Part shown: positions 50,131 to 61,955 of the stretch, piece by piece
How positions within the stretch are numbered: the stretch's first letter is position 1
Layout of the letters: each line of letters begins with the position of its first letter
Origin: Corylus avellana
Taxonomy: Eukaryota; Streptophyta; Magnoliopsida; Fagales; Betulaceae
DNA length: 64,000 nt
Direction of reading: 5' to 3'
Assembly (NCBI RefSeq): GCF_901000735.1
Contig: NC_081544.1
Location: 34,051,235-34,115,234 of the forward strand
Made by a program: the position numbers and the translations under genes
Notes under the pieces: model-generated
Told to the model about the DNA's origin: nothing
The model's input: the letters and a program-made list of their open reading frames with translations, nothing else
Database searches by the model: none

Positions 50131-50509
50131 GGTGACATTCTAGTTCCTTGTTTGGCTGGTGCCTCGGCTTATGACTACAGAAGGTAAAGGTGTGGACAAG
50201 AACAACTTTCACTACTGCACGCCACATTTGAGTCAATGTCTCTCTAGAAGTGATGCTTCAAAAGGCTTTCATGTGAAAATTCAATAGTTACATATTCCCA
50301 TTTCCGCTCCAAGAAACGAAAAATCTGAATTTTCAGCAATTTGTTGCTTAAATTGACTAGCAATTTAGACCATAAATATAAAAAAGCCCTAATAAAGATC
50401 TCTATCTAAAAACAAAATACTAGGTTTGGAGCTAACAACAAAGAAATGCACTTGCTAATTAAAAACAAATACACATGTTATTTGGCAAAGCAATCTAGCC
50501 ATTATAGAG

Positions 50510-52119
50510 CTAAACATGTGCTGGTGAGGCCTCATCAGAGGGCCTGGTTGCAGAGTCTTCTTTTCTGCCTCTTTCGCTTACGCTATTCTCAGCAAATTTC
50601 AAGCTTGGTAGATGAAAACCTTTCTCCTTCTCATTTGATTTCCATTCAGACATATAATACTCTTCTTCAGTGGCGTGCGTTTTAGTTGATGGACCACAAA
50701 ACATCCCACCCCATTGTGGGAAGTATATCAAGCATAATGGAAGGGTGCAGCATATGATCATGACACCCATTAGAGTTATCCCTGTTTCTTTTGAATATCT
50801 GGATCCTCTAAAGAAAATTAGTTGGGTGAGAACTGCACCCACATTTCCCCCACCTCCTGTCATTCCGGAAACCACCCCCAGTGACCTGAAGATTGGTGAT
50901 GTTTGCATGAATCAGTAACAATTTTCATAGTTTAGGCTATATTTTAACAGATATCAATGGAGAAAGAAGAGTAATTGGAGAAAACATACCTTCGAGAGAC
51001 AAAAGGAACCACCCCAAATGTGAGGCCGCATGCAGCTTGGACAAACAAAGAGAAGGCAACCATCACAACAATGGATGCACTTAAAGAGCTCACACGCCCG
51101 AGAAGTAAACAGAGCACACCTCCTATCATTTGCGTCACCCACAAGGCCCAAAGCCTTCCCCTCATTCCAAATCTCTTTGCCATTGCATCCGAGATAAACC
51201 CTCCTGCGGGTCGAGAGAAGAGATTCGCCAACCCGAAACTTGCTGCTATTAATCCTGCAGTATGGAGTTTTAGATTGAATCTGTCATAAAAGTACTCTGC
51301 TATGATGTTGTCTATTGTGAGCTCTACTCCAAAGCAATAGCCGTAAGTCAACGCCAGAATCCACCCTCTATAATTTGTGATCCCGTAATAGAAAACCCAT
51401 GAAAATTTGTCTTTTGCCTTCTCTCCAGATTTCTGCAGCCCATAGAAGTTCCCATCTGGCATGTCCTGTCCGAGGATTAAAACGGCGAATGCTGACAATG
51501 TTTGAAACAGAGCAGGAATGAAGAAAGCAATCCTCCAAGCAGTAAATTTGACTGCACCAATGTCGCGTATGAGGGCAAACACAATGGGCATGATGAGTTG
51601 CGTCGCTCCACCGCCTAGGTTGCCCCACCCACCTGAAAAACCGTTGGCGGAACCGACTACCGGAGCAGAGAACATAGAGCTCATCCAGAATTGGGTTGAG
51701 ACGAAAGTGGCTAGGGAGAAGCCTGTGAAAAAGCGGACGAGGAGAAAAGAGGTAGGAGATGAGACAATGGAAGTGAAGAAAACTGCCGGTGCAGTGAGGA
51801 GGATGAGTGAGGCAGAGGCAAGGCGAGGACCAAACATGTCGCAAGCAGAGCCCATGGCAACCCGGGCAAAGACTGCCCCGGAAACTGACGCAATCCCAGC
51901 GTTCCCAATATCTGTGGATGTGAGGTTGAGGTTGTCGCGTATGATTGGGAGGAGCGGCGGAGCAGCAAACGAAGACACAAAACAAGCGAGGAAAGAGATC
52001 CAAGACAGATGAAATGCTCGCATGTGGGGTGCTGCCACCGAGAATATCCTGAATTCGGTGGACTTGTGCTCTGAGTCCACCGGAAGTGCGAATTTGCGAG
52101 GCTGAGTTTCTTCTTCCAT
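50510..52119 (-). CDS. NRT2.5: High-affinity nitrate transporter, NRT2.5-like
   Basis: A plasma-membrane proton/nitrate symporter of the major facilitator family that acts with an NAR2 (NRT3) partner. Exons 52119-50990 and 50885-50510 join at VSRR|SLGVVS, giving 501 residues; AtNRT2.5 is about that length while NRT2.1 is near 530. The start MEEETQPRK is preferred over an in-frame Met 11 codons upstream by comparison with the family. Features: [10 protein letters not shown], the conserved [11 protein letters not shown] loop motif [17 protein letters not shown]2 signatures [16 protein letters not shown] and [23 protein letters not shown], and the cytosolic tail with EEEYYMSEW and [14 protein letters not shown]. 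About 12 membrane segments are expected. The sequence agrees with NRT2.5 more than NRT2.1 in the N-terminus and length. Confidence 0.95.
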
Positions 52120-52809
52120 GTTTGTTTTTTGGAATTGGAATTGATTGAGCAAGCTAGTCCTTATGTAGAGGTAACCTCTCCTACTTGCTTGTTTGTTGAC
52201 TCTTGACTTTCTCTAAATCCAGGGAGGCAATATATTTGGACTATTAGTAATTTGAGCATTAAATTTCATAAATTTAATGGTGAATTTGCAAAAAAAAAAA
52301 AATGACACCAAATTTATCTCTTCATTTGAAAGCAAATGGGTGGGATCCGAATCCAAGAAAGGAATATGGAGCTTTCTAAATGGAGAAAATGGCAGATGAA
52401 ATAGTTGATAAAGAGACGCAAAGGAGGTGTGGAGTGTATTGATGATATTTGTGTTGATTGAGAGATGAGATGACCGTTTGTGGGTGGAAAAGACAAGTTG
52501 GGAGCAGGGGAAAACAGAGTGCATATCCGCCGAGTCTCATTCTTCTACTGGAGCGAAGGGATGGTTTGGTATTCAACGGTGTGAAAGGGCAGTTGTTGGC
52601 GGGACGTTGTGCGTGAAAGTTTGATCTTTCATTGGCTGCTGGATGCAATTCTAAGATTTCCGTTGAAAATAGATGCTATCAGCCTATCAGTATCATGCTA
52701 CTACTGGACGGGCGTTAATAGTCGTTGACTATCGCGAGATCGCTGAGAACGTGCGGTGCTTTGATAGCATTGTCTGTCATGAGAATCTTATATGCAATTG
52801 TTTTTTTTT

Positions 52810-53131
52810 GGAAAAATGAAAAATTAGTCTCTTGTAGTTATCTGATTTACAATTAGTTTACTATGGTATCAAAATGAACTTAAAAGTCTTTGAGATATGT
52901 CAAAAAAACAATTTAGTCCACACAATCAAATTTTTAAATATGACAAGTTCAGAATTTTATTAGTTTTAACGTTTCATGTTATCATAATCTGTTATGTCAA
53001 TGAACGGAATTTGACTGTAGAAACTAAATTATTTTTTTGGCATACTTTTAAGACCTTTGAGTTCATTTTGATACTACAATTAGTTAATTGCCAATCAAGT
53101 AAATCACATAGAGCGATTTTGCATTTTTCCC
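52810..53131. mobile_element. Non-autonomous element with ~80-bp inverted repeats
   Basis: The left 80 bases (GGAAAAATGAAAAATTAG..., TATCAAAATGAACTTAAAAG) match the inverse of the right 80 (GGGAAAAATGCAAAATCG..., TATCAAAATGAACTCAAAGG) at about three bases in four. Long TIRs without coding sequence suggest a Mutator-like MITE; no target duplication was found. An ORF (52897-53298) overlapping it is not a gene. Confidence 0.55.
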
Positions 53132-53140
53132 TTCTCTTTT

Positions 53141-53300
53141 TCAGGACAACAAACTGTTATAATATATTGTGTGAGATTTTATATTATAAGAATATATCTG
53201 TATTGATTGTAATTGACATAATCAAATCGGAAACATTTGAAAAAATTCGTAAGCCTAACTCATCTCATAAAATCGGTTTAATAAGAGAGAGTTGTTAACT
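53141..53300 (+). mobile_element. Truncated LTR, inverted relative to 53447-53766
   Basis: Begins ctgttataatatattgtgtg and matches the first 100 or so bases of the LTR at 53766-53447 in the opposite orientation (agaatatatctgtattgatt, then aaatcggaaacattt). Confidence 0.5.
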
Positions 53301-53446
53301 CCTTATAAATATGTCCAAGATTTTGTCTACAAACAATGTGAGATTATTCCTCAATACCCTCCCTCACGTGCAGGCTAATATTTTTTCTGGTCCTTGTCAC
53401 GGGGTAAGTAGTGTGGGCTCATTCATCCTATGATAGACTCTAAAAC

Positions 53447-53766
53447 CATGAAAAAAATTCATAATAAAATAAAAAGATAAATAAATAGCAGAAATAAAAT
53501 CGAATAGAGACAAAAGATTTTTCCGTAGTTCGGTTTATGACCTACATCTACAGTCCACAGATAAAGACCTAAGGAATAGCTTTTATTTATTCAATGAAAT
53601 ATTTTACAATACAAATGATCCCTATTTATAGAGATGTGGAGAGGATACAAAAATATATGATTGATAAAATCAAATCAGTATTAAATGTTTCTGATTTGGT
53701 TATATTAATTACAATCAATACAAATATATTCTCATAATATCAAATCTCACACAGTATATTCTAACA
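53447..53766 (-). mobile_element. Copia-type LTR fragment or solo LTR
   Basis: On the minus strand it starts tgttagaatatactgtgtg, has a TATA-like ctctataaatagggatc, then a poly-A-type end signal region and the phrase gtaggtcataaaccgaac, typical of plant Copia LTRs. A degenerate primer-site-like sequence follows at about 53436-53446. The other LTR and interior are missing. Confidence 0.6.
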
Positions 53767-53939
53767 CAAACAACCAATAATTAATGTGTCTTAATCAAAT
53801 TTCTTACTCTTCTCTCAATATTTTCATGCGTATTGCTCATTTTTTAACAAAGTTTTTCACCGAACTTTAATTAAATAATATAAAATTACCTCTATCCATG
53901 ACAGAACTAAAAATTTAACTTTGAGATGTGAAAGCAAAC

Positions 53940-53982
<43 letters not shown>

Positions 53983-54095
53983 CGTGATTGGGAGTACGCA
54001 CGCCGTGAAGCAAAATTTTTTTTTTAAATATTTTAATACAAAAAAAAAAAAAAATTTGCACTGGCGTGCATAGCACGCCGTGTGCTATCTTGTTT

Positions 54096-54132
<37 letters not shown>

Positions 54133-54263
54133 TTAACAATTTTTAATTTGTTGGCCATCTCCATCCCCTCTCAATCCCTTTCTACTTCCAACATATTTGT
54201 TAAAGCAAATTAAAGCACCTCAGTAACATAAATCTAACATTCTTTTTAGATTTATGTTAAACC

Positions 54264-55870
54264 ATCTATTTCTGCGATTGTTAATACAGATATGAAATTT
54301 GTGAAGCATCATGTGGCGGCAGTCAACTATCCACGTGTTTTTAACTTTGTGGTTGAACACTTAAACAGGGTCAAATATTCGTGGGATCAATTAAATTAAT
54401 AATTGTAAAAGACTTTTCGGGTGAATATTATAAGACTTTGTGGTTGCTAAAGAGTGTAAGAAAAGACTTGAGTATAATTTACTAGTAATTTTATAAGTCT
54501 AATGATAATTATCAATATTTGATCAAAAATTGATAACGATTAATTATAAGTCTAATGATAATTTTAAAAAGTCACATCATTTTTTGAGAGCATAAAAATA
54601 ACATAAGAGATACTTGTAGAAAAAATCAATACTTCAACTTTCAATGGGATAAACCAATCAAAAGAATAGACAGAAAATCAATGAATGAGTAGCATATATG
54701 GTTCGTCAAGCTTAGGCCTACAAAGAGAAAAACAAGAGAAGAATATTTTGCAATAAAATATGAAGGTGGCCTCCTACTCGAGAATCCTGGAAATACAATT
54801 TTCTTTTGGCTTTCTTATTAAATGATCGGCCAAGGATATTCAATGAGGTTCATGAATCGTTTCGATAAGGACAGTCAACGCAGATCATAAGAGAAACAAC
54901 AAAGGATATTTGTGAACTCTATTTATTGAGTTCTGTGATGCTTGAACGGCCCCCCACCCCCTCCTCCTTTTTTTTTTTTTTTTTGCAAGGGTGGGTGTCG
55001 GCTAACTTGATGGCAGTAATAGTATTTTGTCCACCACACCATCCGATATTAGTGAGTTATAAATTTTATAGATATTAAGTTTTCCAAAATTAACGGTCAT
55101 CGCGTAAAGTTATGTAAGTGGTAAACACATAAATGAAAAACAATACAACCACCTTACACTAGCATTAACTCAATAGCTGTGGTTCTAATAGTAATAAGGC
55201 ATTTCCATTATTTTTGTTGGCAATTTTTTATTTATTGAATTGTTCGATGCCTTTATTGCTCTTAGTTTTTTTTGTAGGGGTGAGTGTCCGTTAAATTGGT
55301 AGCGGTAATAACGTTTCGTTCACCGCACCGCCTAATATTTATAAGTTATAAATGTTATCACAACCGTCATCGTAAAGCTGGTGGCGGTGGTGATTTGTAG
55401 GCGGTAAACACATAAATGAAACTCGTACAAGAACCTTAGCCCGACAATAACTCAATAGCTACAATTTTAATAGTAATCAGCCATTTCCGTTGCTTTTGTT
55501 GGTAAATTTTTTATTTATTGAGTTATTCCATGCCTTAATGGCTCTTTGTTTTTTTGTAGGGGTGAGTATTAGTTAAATCGGTGGCGATAACGGCATTTCA
55601 TTTACCACACCGCCCAATATTTATAAGTTATAAATTTCATCAACATTAAATTTTCTAAAATTAACCGTCACCGTAAAGTTGGTGGCGGTGGTGGTAGCAA
55701 TATGTAGGCAATAAACACATAAATAAAATCCATACAAGCACCATATCTTGACACTAACTCAATAGCTACGGTTCTAATAGTGTTCAACCATTTCCATTGT
55801 CTTTGTTGGCTATTTTCTTATTAAATGATCAGGCCCAATAATATTCAATGACGATCATGAATCATTTCGA
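54264..55870. repeat. Diverged tandem repeat modules, right of NRT2.5
   Basis: Three consecutive units of roughly 300-390 bp (starting near 54908, 55228 and 55510), each with tttattgagtt, a gggtgagt/gggtgggtgt phrase, a cacaccgccca-like phrase, ataagttataaattt, a gtcaccgtaaag phrase and aactcaatagcta. Preceded by a unit matching 49270-49430. A (AT)- and poly-T-rich background makes boundaries fuzzy. Confidence 0.6.
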
Positions 55871-58833
55871 TAATTCTAACTGCCAAACCAACAAAAATAT
55901 CCCCAGTTGAACTGGCTCACAAGCAGTAAAATGGCTTAAACTCTCCTTGGAAAGCCAAGGGGCTAAACTTCTGCAAATTGTGCAAAACACAATTAAATCC
56001 AACATTAGCACCAATCAAGCAGAATTAATCCACTAGTTCCATCCCATAACGGCCAAATTGGGTGGGTCAGCCGCGGTGCCAAGAGGGAACAACATTAGAG
56101 AGAGAAAAAAGACGGTGAAAAGAGACAAGTAGGAAATGGGATGGCAAGAGAGAGATTAAGTTACAGAAACTAAGATAGGGTTTTCACAAGCACTGAATAT
56201 TTAGGGAGATAAGACGACGTCATTTTGATTAATTTCTTTAAAAGAAAAAAAAAATAGATCTTGTCGGTTTGAAAACCGACTTTCCAAATAATCTTTATGG
56301 CCTACCGAACTAACTATGATTAGTATTGATTTTTCTTATTGTCTACTAGCCACTAGCTATAGGTGGCACGTTGGTGGCGGTCGGTACTCGATTGATTTGC
56401 ACACTCCAAGTGCATCATAGGGTAAAAATTGTCTCATGCTCGGATGGAAGTCACACATTCCCTCAAGCTTAATGAAACTGGTAAAAAAAAAATATTGAGG
56501 TAAGCTTTTATGCAATTTTCTTGAGAGAGCATTTCTCATAATTTGATTAGATAAAAGTTTTCCACTGGAGAAACAAATAAAGGATACAAAACATTCAAAA
56601 GAGGATGGATCAGAGAATAGTTTGATTTGATTATAAGAGAACATTAAAGAAATCAGAGAATATTTGGGTGTCCTTTTCTTTCTTTCTTTCTTTATTTTTT
56701 TTGGTGTCCTTTCCAATTTAAAAGCTGGTCGCATTAATGGGTGAAAAAAAACATGATGTGATTAACTTGTCACCCTCTATTATCCCTAGATTGGGTTGGA
56801 ATATTATTAAAAATCACTCAAAAGAGGCACGAGAAGCACATTCGGGATAGAAAAGATGATTAATTAGCAAGAAATTGACTTGTTAGTCCATTAGTGCACA
56901 TGCATTGTTTTCGGACCAACTTTCTCGGCCAAATCAAGTTTTGGATTGGTGGATCCAATTAGAGAAGAAAAAAAAAAACTTTATCTAGTGGAGTTAAATA
57001 GAGTCAATACGCCTAAGTGAGGTAAAAAAAAAAAATCAGGTTTTAATGGCATGCTATAAAACAACTGGGTCCTCCAGAAATGGGATGATGTGGCAATGCT
57101 ACTTTCAACATGTACTATAGGACCATTGACCTTCTTAATTGTCTCAGCACATGAAACTGGTCCCAAAGTTATCATTTGTCTTGTGATCCACTCAAGATTC
57201 ACACAGATACATAATTGGATTCACACAGATTCACATAGATCCGCAAAAGGGCTATGTGTAATTGGATTCACACACATTCCCAGCTGATGCTTGGGAAGTG
57301 TCCCGAGGTGCAATAATTTGAATCTGGACAATTAAATTTAAAATAAATGGTCTAAAAACGGGTAATGTTAAAAATCACTTTTGTATTCTTTTTATTACTC
57401 AAAAAATGATATGACTTCTAAAATTATCATTAGTGTTTTGATTGATTATTATTAAATTTTGATCAAATAATAAGTTTAAAAGTTATCTCATTCTTTAAGT
57501 GATACAAGAAAAATATAAGAGTGATTTTTAAAATTACTAGTGACTCTCATATCATCAAAAAGAAAAGGGCAAAAAAAAAAAAAAAAAATTTGCATCTTTT
57601 TTTCTTGCCTCAGCCTCAGGCCTCAGCCAAATGGCCCAAATCATCTCATCTGTCTCTGACCCTCCATTACATCCTTATCGTTTAGGTATCCAATTAGTCT
57701 ACCTAATGGGCCACTGCTGACGGCCTAGTTTACGAGTGATAGACCCATTATAGTGTTTGAATCTGGGCCCTCTAGGTAGAGGATGGGCCCCGATGGGCTT
57801 GATTACTTGCTACTTGCTACGGGATTGTCCATTGTTGATTGTCCACTCATTCATATGAATCATATCTCCATGAATCCATTAATTCAGGATTCTAATAGCT
57901 TTTTTAATGAAAAACTCACCAATCAAAAATCTTGTTTATGGCTTGCATGCAAGGCTATACAATTAGACATAAGATGCTCAACCTCACAAATCAAATGGGT
58001 CAAATTCTTCATAATTATTAAGGTATTTTATCATTTTTAGAATTTTTAATCCTAACCATTAATTTTTTAAATTAAAATTTGTCTACAGACTACACATATC
58101 TATATATCTCACTACATTAAACTACTTGAGCGCATTAAAAGGAATAAAAATGCAGAGAAACGTTCACAATACAAACCTGTACAATAAGGACTATTAGCCG
58201 TACAATTATCAAACTAATAGAACACTATAGTTCGCACCCTACCCTACCCTACCAAGCAAATTGAACCACAATTAGTTTGCTTACTCAACGGGTTGGGATT
58301 CCGTTTAAATTTTGTTTTTATTGTAAGGAGTTATTAGAGAAATTACTTGCCTGAATAATTTGGTCGGGCAGATAAGCTCTTGTTCCGGCAAAAAGGCTCT
58401 ATTAAAGCTGTCTAATTCCAAAGGAGAAGAAAAATTGTCAGATCTTCAACTGTATTTCCAATCCCTTGAGTCCCCTGTTGGTTTTGTTTTTGGGGAGGGT
58501 GTTATTCTTTCACACCAGAGTTAGATATAGACGTACATTAATATGGAAAAACTGATGGCCATAAATTCTATAAAAAAAAATAAAAACCAAAAGAGGGTTT
58601 CATTTTGTTTCTTAAAAAGCTATAATTAGACAACAAAAGCTTGCTATAATAAAGGCAATCCTCACAAAACGACCCATCTTTGTCCTCTCAATTTTTTTTT
58701 TTTTTTTTTAAAAAAAGGTTCAAAAAACAGTTAATTAGTTTTTTAGACAAACATTTTTGCTCTTAAAAAAAAAAAAAAAAAAAAAGGAAAAACAACCTAA
58801 AAAAGAGAGAGGCGTGTACGGTAGCCCGAACAC
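55871..58833. other. Intergenic region
   Basis: No gene supported. Includes a MITE (57366-57545), a short direct repeat of attcacacagat (57188-57245), poly-A runs at 57572-57590 and 58679-58720, and the upstream region of the inhibitor gene. Confidence 0.5.
57366..57545. mobile_element. MITE with AAAAATCACTxTT ends
   Basis: Left end gttaaaaatcacttttgta and right end, inverted, tttaaaaatcactcttata form TIRs of about 20-25 bases. The interior has aaattttgatcaaataataa, shared with 46330-46460 and 54480-54610. Confidence 0.55.
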
Positions 58834-58845
58834 TTATATATATAC
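58834..58845 (+). promoter_or_regulatory. TATA box of inhibitor gene
   Basis: Tatatatata, about 105-115 bases before the ATG at 58949. Confidence 0.5.
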
Positions 58846-58948
58846 ATCAATTGACAACCATAACAAAAATATTTCCGACGTGATGGGGTCAGAGACGGTG
58901 ACAAAGAGATAAATTAAAGAAAGAAAACTAACCTCGTGGTTAAAAACA

Positions 58949-59476
58949 ATGGCTGTCAAGCACTACATCTCTTTCTCACTGGTCTTTCTGGCAACGACCA
59001 CCGTCCTCCTCGCCGGCAACACTAACGGTCATGGCCTCCTCCTCCACGGCCACGCTCATGGCCTCCGCATCGGGAAACGCGACCTCTGCCGAAAAGCGGA
59101 CTACAAGCCCCTCTGCCGCTCAATCGTGAGGGGGCAAAGCGACGCTCGTGCCGCCGTGGGGTCGGCCATTTACCAATTGATTTTCCAGAGCCGTCAGGCA
59201 ATGAGGTTGGCTGATAGGCTAGGGAAGTCCCCGTACGCGAAATCCTGTAAAGAGAACTTCGACGATGCCATTTACAACCTGAACACGTGCTTACAAAACC
59301 TCAGGAAACGTGACAAGGCCAGCCTTAACATCAACCTCTCCGCCGCCCTAAATGACTACGTCACGTGCGACGACACATTCTCTGAATCCGGCAGGAGTAA
59401 TCCCCTTGGCAAAACCGATGCGCTCTTGCGTCACATGGCTAGCAACTGTTTGTATCTATCAACTCTGATTCACTGA
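58949..59476 (+). CDS. Pectin methylesterase/invertase inhibitor (EDA24-like)
   Basis: A small secreted helical-bundle protein of the PMEI/invertase-inhibitor family, expected to act in the cell wall. Single exon, 175 residues. Signal peptide about 1-27 (ISFSLVFLATTTVLLAGNTNG) is followed by a His/Gly-rich linker (HGLLLHGHAHG). The core has the family Cys pair CRKADYKPLC for the N-terminal hairpin, then CKENFDDAIYNLNTCLQNL and DYVTCDDTF, plus the late ASNCLYLSTLI. The Gly/His linker is unusual. The gene is GC-rich relative to its surroundings, without signs of transfer. Arabidopsis EDA24 (At1g70540), a family member next to CRK3, is the likely positional counterpart (from memory). Inhibition of pectin methylesterase versus invertase cannot be told from sequence. 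Confidence 0.88.
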   Translation: MAVKHYISFSLVFLATTTVLLAGNTNGHGLLLHGHAHGLRIGKRDLCRKADYKPLCRSIVRGQSDARAAVGSAIYQLIFQSRQAMRLADRLGKSPYAKSCKENFDDAIYNLNTCLQNLRKRDKASLNINLSAALNDYVTCDDTFSESGRSNPLGKTDALLRHMASNCLYLSTLIH

Positions 59477-60097
59477 TGAGGAAGAGGAAAAGGAAAAAAA
59501 AAAAAAAATCTTCTCCAACTTTCTTTTCACCGTATTTCTTAATGTACCATTTTTGCCTTTTATAGAAAAACCATATCTGCAACCATTAATTGAGGCATGC
59601 ATGTTGTTGGGGTCCGACGAAAAGTCGACCGTTACGTGTTTCAAATGTTGTCTCATTATGCATGCTAATTAATGTGATTTTCGATGTAGCTAGTTTTAAT
59701 AAAATCTCCCACGCGCCGGTCTAATTGCACCAATTGCCGATCCGGTTTCTATATATGTCACCAATGGGAGTAAGGTGTTTTACAATTTTTTTTTTATTTT
59801 TTTATGTATTTTCGTTTTTGCTCCTAGCCTCTGCGCTGAGGAGAGATAGTTTCGGTATGAGGGGTATCTCTCATGACGTGTAAAATAATATTTTAAGGAA
59901 ATTTGGGCTATTCATGTCTTAAATCTAGTCTACTTTTGGAAGCTGAAACAGACCAGTTCTATAAGAGAAGTTGTGCATCGATTAGCAGAAGTTGTTGTCA
60001 TAGATAGTTTTTTATTATGAGATTTTACTGATTGTATCTATGATGTTGTATTAACAAATCTTTGGGCTATGTTATATAAGAGCGTTATACTCTGGGA
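59477..60097. other. 3' flank of inhibitor gene
   Basis: Poly-A-rich flank (59494-59509) and ordinary intergenic DNA; no gene. Confidence 0.55.
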
Positions 60098-61078
60098 CAG
60101 GGCCGGCTCAGGCCCTAGGCGAGTTAGGCCCTCGCCTAGGGCCCCCCAAAAAAAAAAATTTGAGTTAAAAAAAAAAAAAAAAAAAAAAAAAATTTATTTT
60201 GGACCAAAAAAAAAAAATTGAAGGCCCAAATTTTTTTTTAATAGGGCCTAAAATTTTTTTTTTATCAAAATTTAAAGCCTCAATTTAATAAGACTCCAAT
60301 TAATAAGCCCACTATAAATTTTAAAAATAATTCAAAAAATAAATAAAAAAAAAGACAAAACATTAAAGCCTTACATCATTACATGCTAATTCCCTAGAGC
60401 TCCTGATGCTACAGTACACGCCTGACGCTACAGTACACGCCTACATCATGCACTCATCCTCTTAGCCTCTTTCTATAAACTTTTTCTTTTTGATGAGAAA
60501 ATATAAACGTGAGAAATAAAATATTACCATTTATTTTATATTAATTATTTAGCCATCTAGGGAAAGCCAAGAGCCAAAAATATAAACTGCTGTCAGCCTA
60601 GTAAGCCTACTATGGGCATTTTAAATATCAGAGTCTCTATATTTGCCACTTTACCTCTCCTCTTTGCTTGCTCTTTTCTGAGTTTTTCTTCTCTGCCTAT
60701 CTCATCATTTTCTCTTCCTCTCCGACTCTGAGTGACTGAGTCTCTTGTCCTATCTCCAAAAACTGCTTTATAATTCCTTTACCAAATCAGGTTTTATTGT
60801 TCTATTTTTGTCATTTATTTTATTATAGTCATAATTTTTTTTTTGATAAATAGTGTTTGTTTAATTTGTTAGTATTTTTAATTAAACATGTCTATTAGAA
60901 AATATGTATCTGGATATGAAAAACTTTAAAAAAACGGCTGGCATGGTATATATATGTTACTTTTTTTTTTTTTTAAAAAAAATTGTTACTTAAAATAAAA
61001 AAAATAAAAAAAATAAAAAAATTTAGGCCTAATTTCAAAGTTTTGCCTAAGGCCCCAAAATACGTTGAGCCGGCCCTG
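60098..61078. mobile_element. Non-autonomous hAT-type transposon with 8-bp target duplication
   Basis: Perfect 13-bp inverted ends CAGGGCCGGCTCA / TGAGCCGGCCCTG bound a 981-bp element. It is flanked by an exact 8-bp duplication CTCTGGGA (60090-60097 and 61079-61086), the size made by hAT transposases. Subterminal sequence (ggccctaggcgagttaggc on the left, gcctaaggcccc on the right) is GC-rich, the middle A/T-rich with poly-A. No transposase is encoded. The intact duplication shows clean ends. Confidence 0.9.
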
Positions 61079-61820
61079 CTCTGGGATGTTAGAGCTATTA
61101 TATTCTAGATCTTTTTTTGAATGAAATACGAAAGTTTTTTTGTTTTAAAAAAAAAAAAAAAAATTTGGATAAAAAAAAAATCAATAAAAAACTGCAACAT
61201 ATAGCTGAAAGCAAGATAGGATTTTTAAACTAGCTAGTTTAAAAATGTCATCTATAGATGACATTTTCAATCTTATTAAAGTGATGGATTTATATGTCAC
61301 AATTTCGGTAACATAAAGAAGACTTTGAACCAATATCTCTTACGTACTCGATCTCCTTGCATGCCTAGCTAGCTAATTAGTAGCTATCGCATCCTCTAAC
61401 AAGATAAGAAGTCATTAGCAGTCGAGGTTAGGGTTTCGGATTAATTACTACCAATCTCATTATTCTGTTAGCAAAGTAGAGTTAAAACCAATAATATAAG
61501 TATGGGCGGGTGCGTGTATAGCTTGTATTGTCTAAGTATATATACAGAACTAGGATTTCTCATTTCAGGGTGCCAATGAGGGGTTAATCTTAATTTTGGT
61601 AGGGCCAACCTTAATTTTTTTTTTTTTTTTTTTTTTAAAAAAACATATTTAATTTAATAAATAAAATAAAATGAAAATTGAAAATCAGTGGGGCCATGGT
61701 CCCCTTAGTCTTAATGTGGTCTTGTTTCTACATAAGTTTGCGAGTTGGAGATAAGCAGACTCGAATTGCTGACATCTGCCGGCCACATGATAAACCATCC
61801 CCTGTTAATCATGATGACCG

Positions 61821-61955
61821 TCTACTTCTGTAGAAATGATCAATGTAAACCCTCTAATGGTTTATGCTAGACCAACATATGTTTTCCTCTACTTCTCTAG
61901 AAATGATCAATTTAAACCCTCAAATAGTTTATGCTAAACCAACATATTTTCTCGT
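61821..61955 (+). repeat. 67-bp tandem duplication
   Basis: Two diverged copies starting at 61821 and 61888 (tctacttctgtagaaatgat and tctacttctctagaaatgat, each continuing to accaacatat). Confidence 0.8.

Larger units (their letters stand above)
48033..50509. other. Polygalacturonase-NRT2.5 intergenic region with repeats
   Basis: Includes a hairpin-like element at 48555-48737, an (AT)n tract near 48753-48772, a block repeated between 48960-49140 and 50130-50290 (shared ctcggcttatgact), and diverged modules that also occur beyond NRT2.5. No gene. Confidence 0.55.
52120..54263. other. NRT2.5 upstream region with transposon remnants
   Basis: Contains the NRT2.5 promoter side (no convincing TATA), a long-TIR element (52810-53131), LTR scraps in opposite orientation (53141-53300 and 53447-53766) and two (AT)n tracts (about 53945-53979 and 54102-54129). 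Around 53990-54090 a short imperfect hairpin (agcacgccgtgtgc against acgcacgccgtg) is visible. No gene. Confidence 0.55.

Noticed and set aside
51368..52012. Long ORFs on both strands over NRT2.5 exon 1
   Set aside because: They are other-frame shadows of the GC-richer NRT2.5 coding exon.
52897..53298. 133-codon ORF upstream of NRT2.5
   Set aside because: It falls mostly inside an inverted-repeat element and an LTR scrap; no protein-like features.
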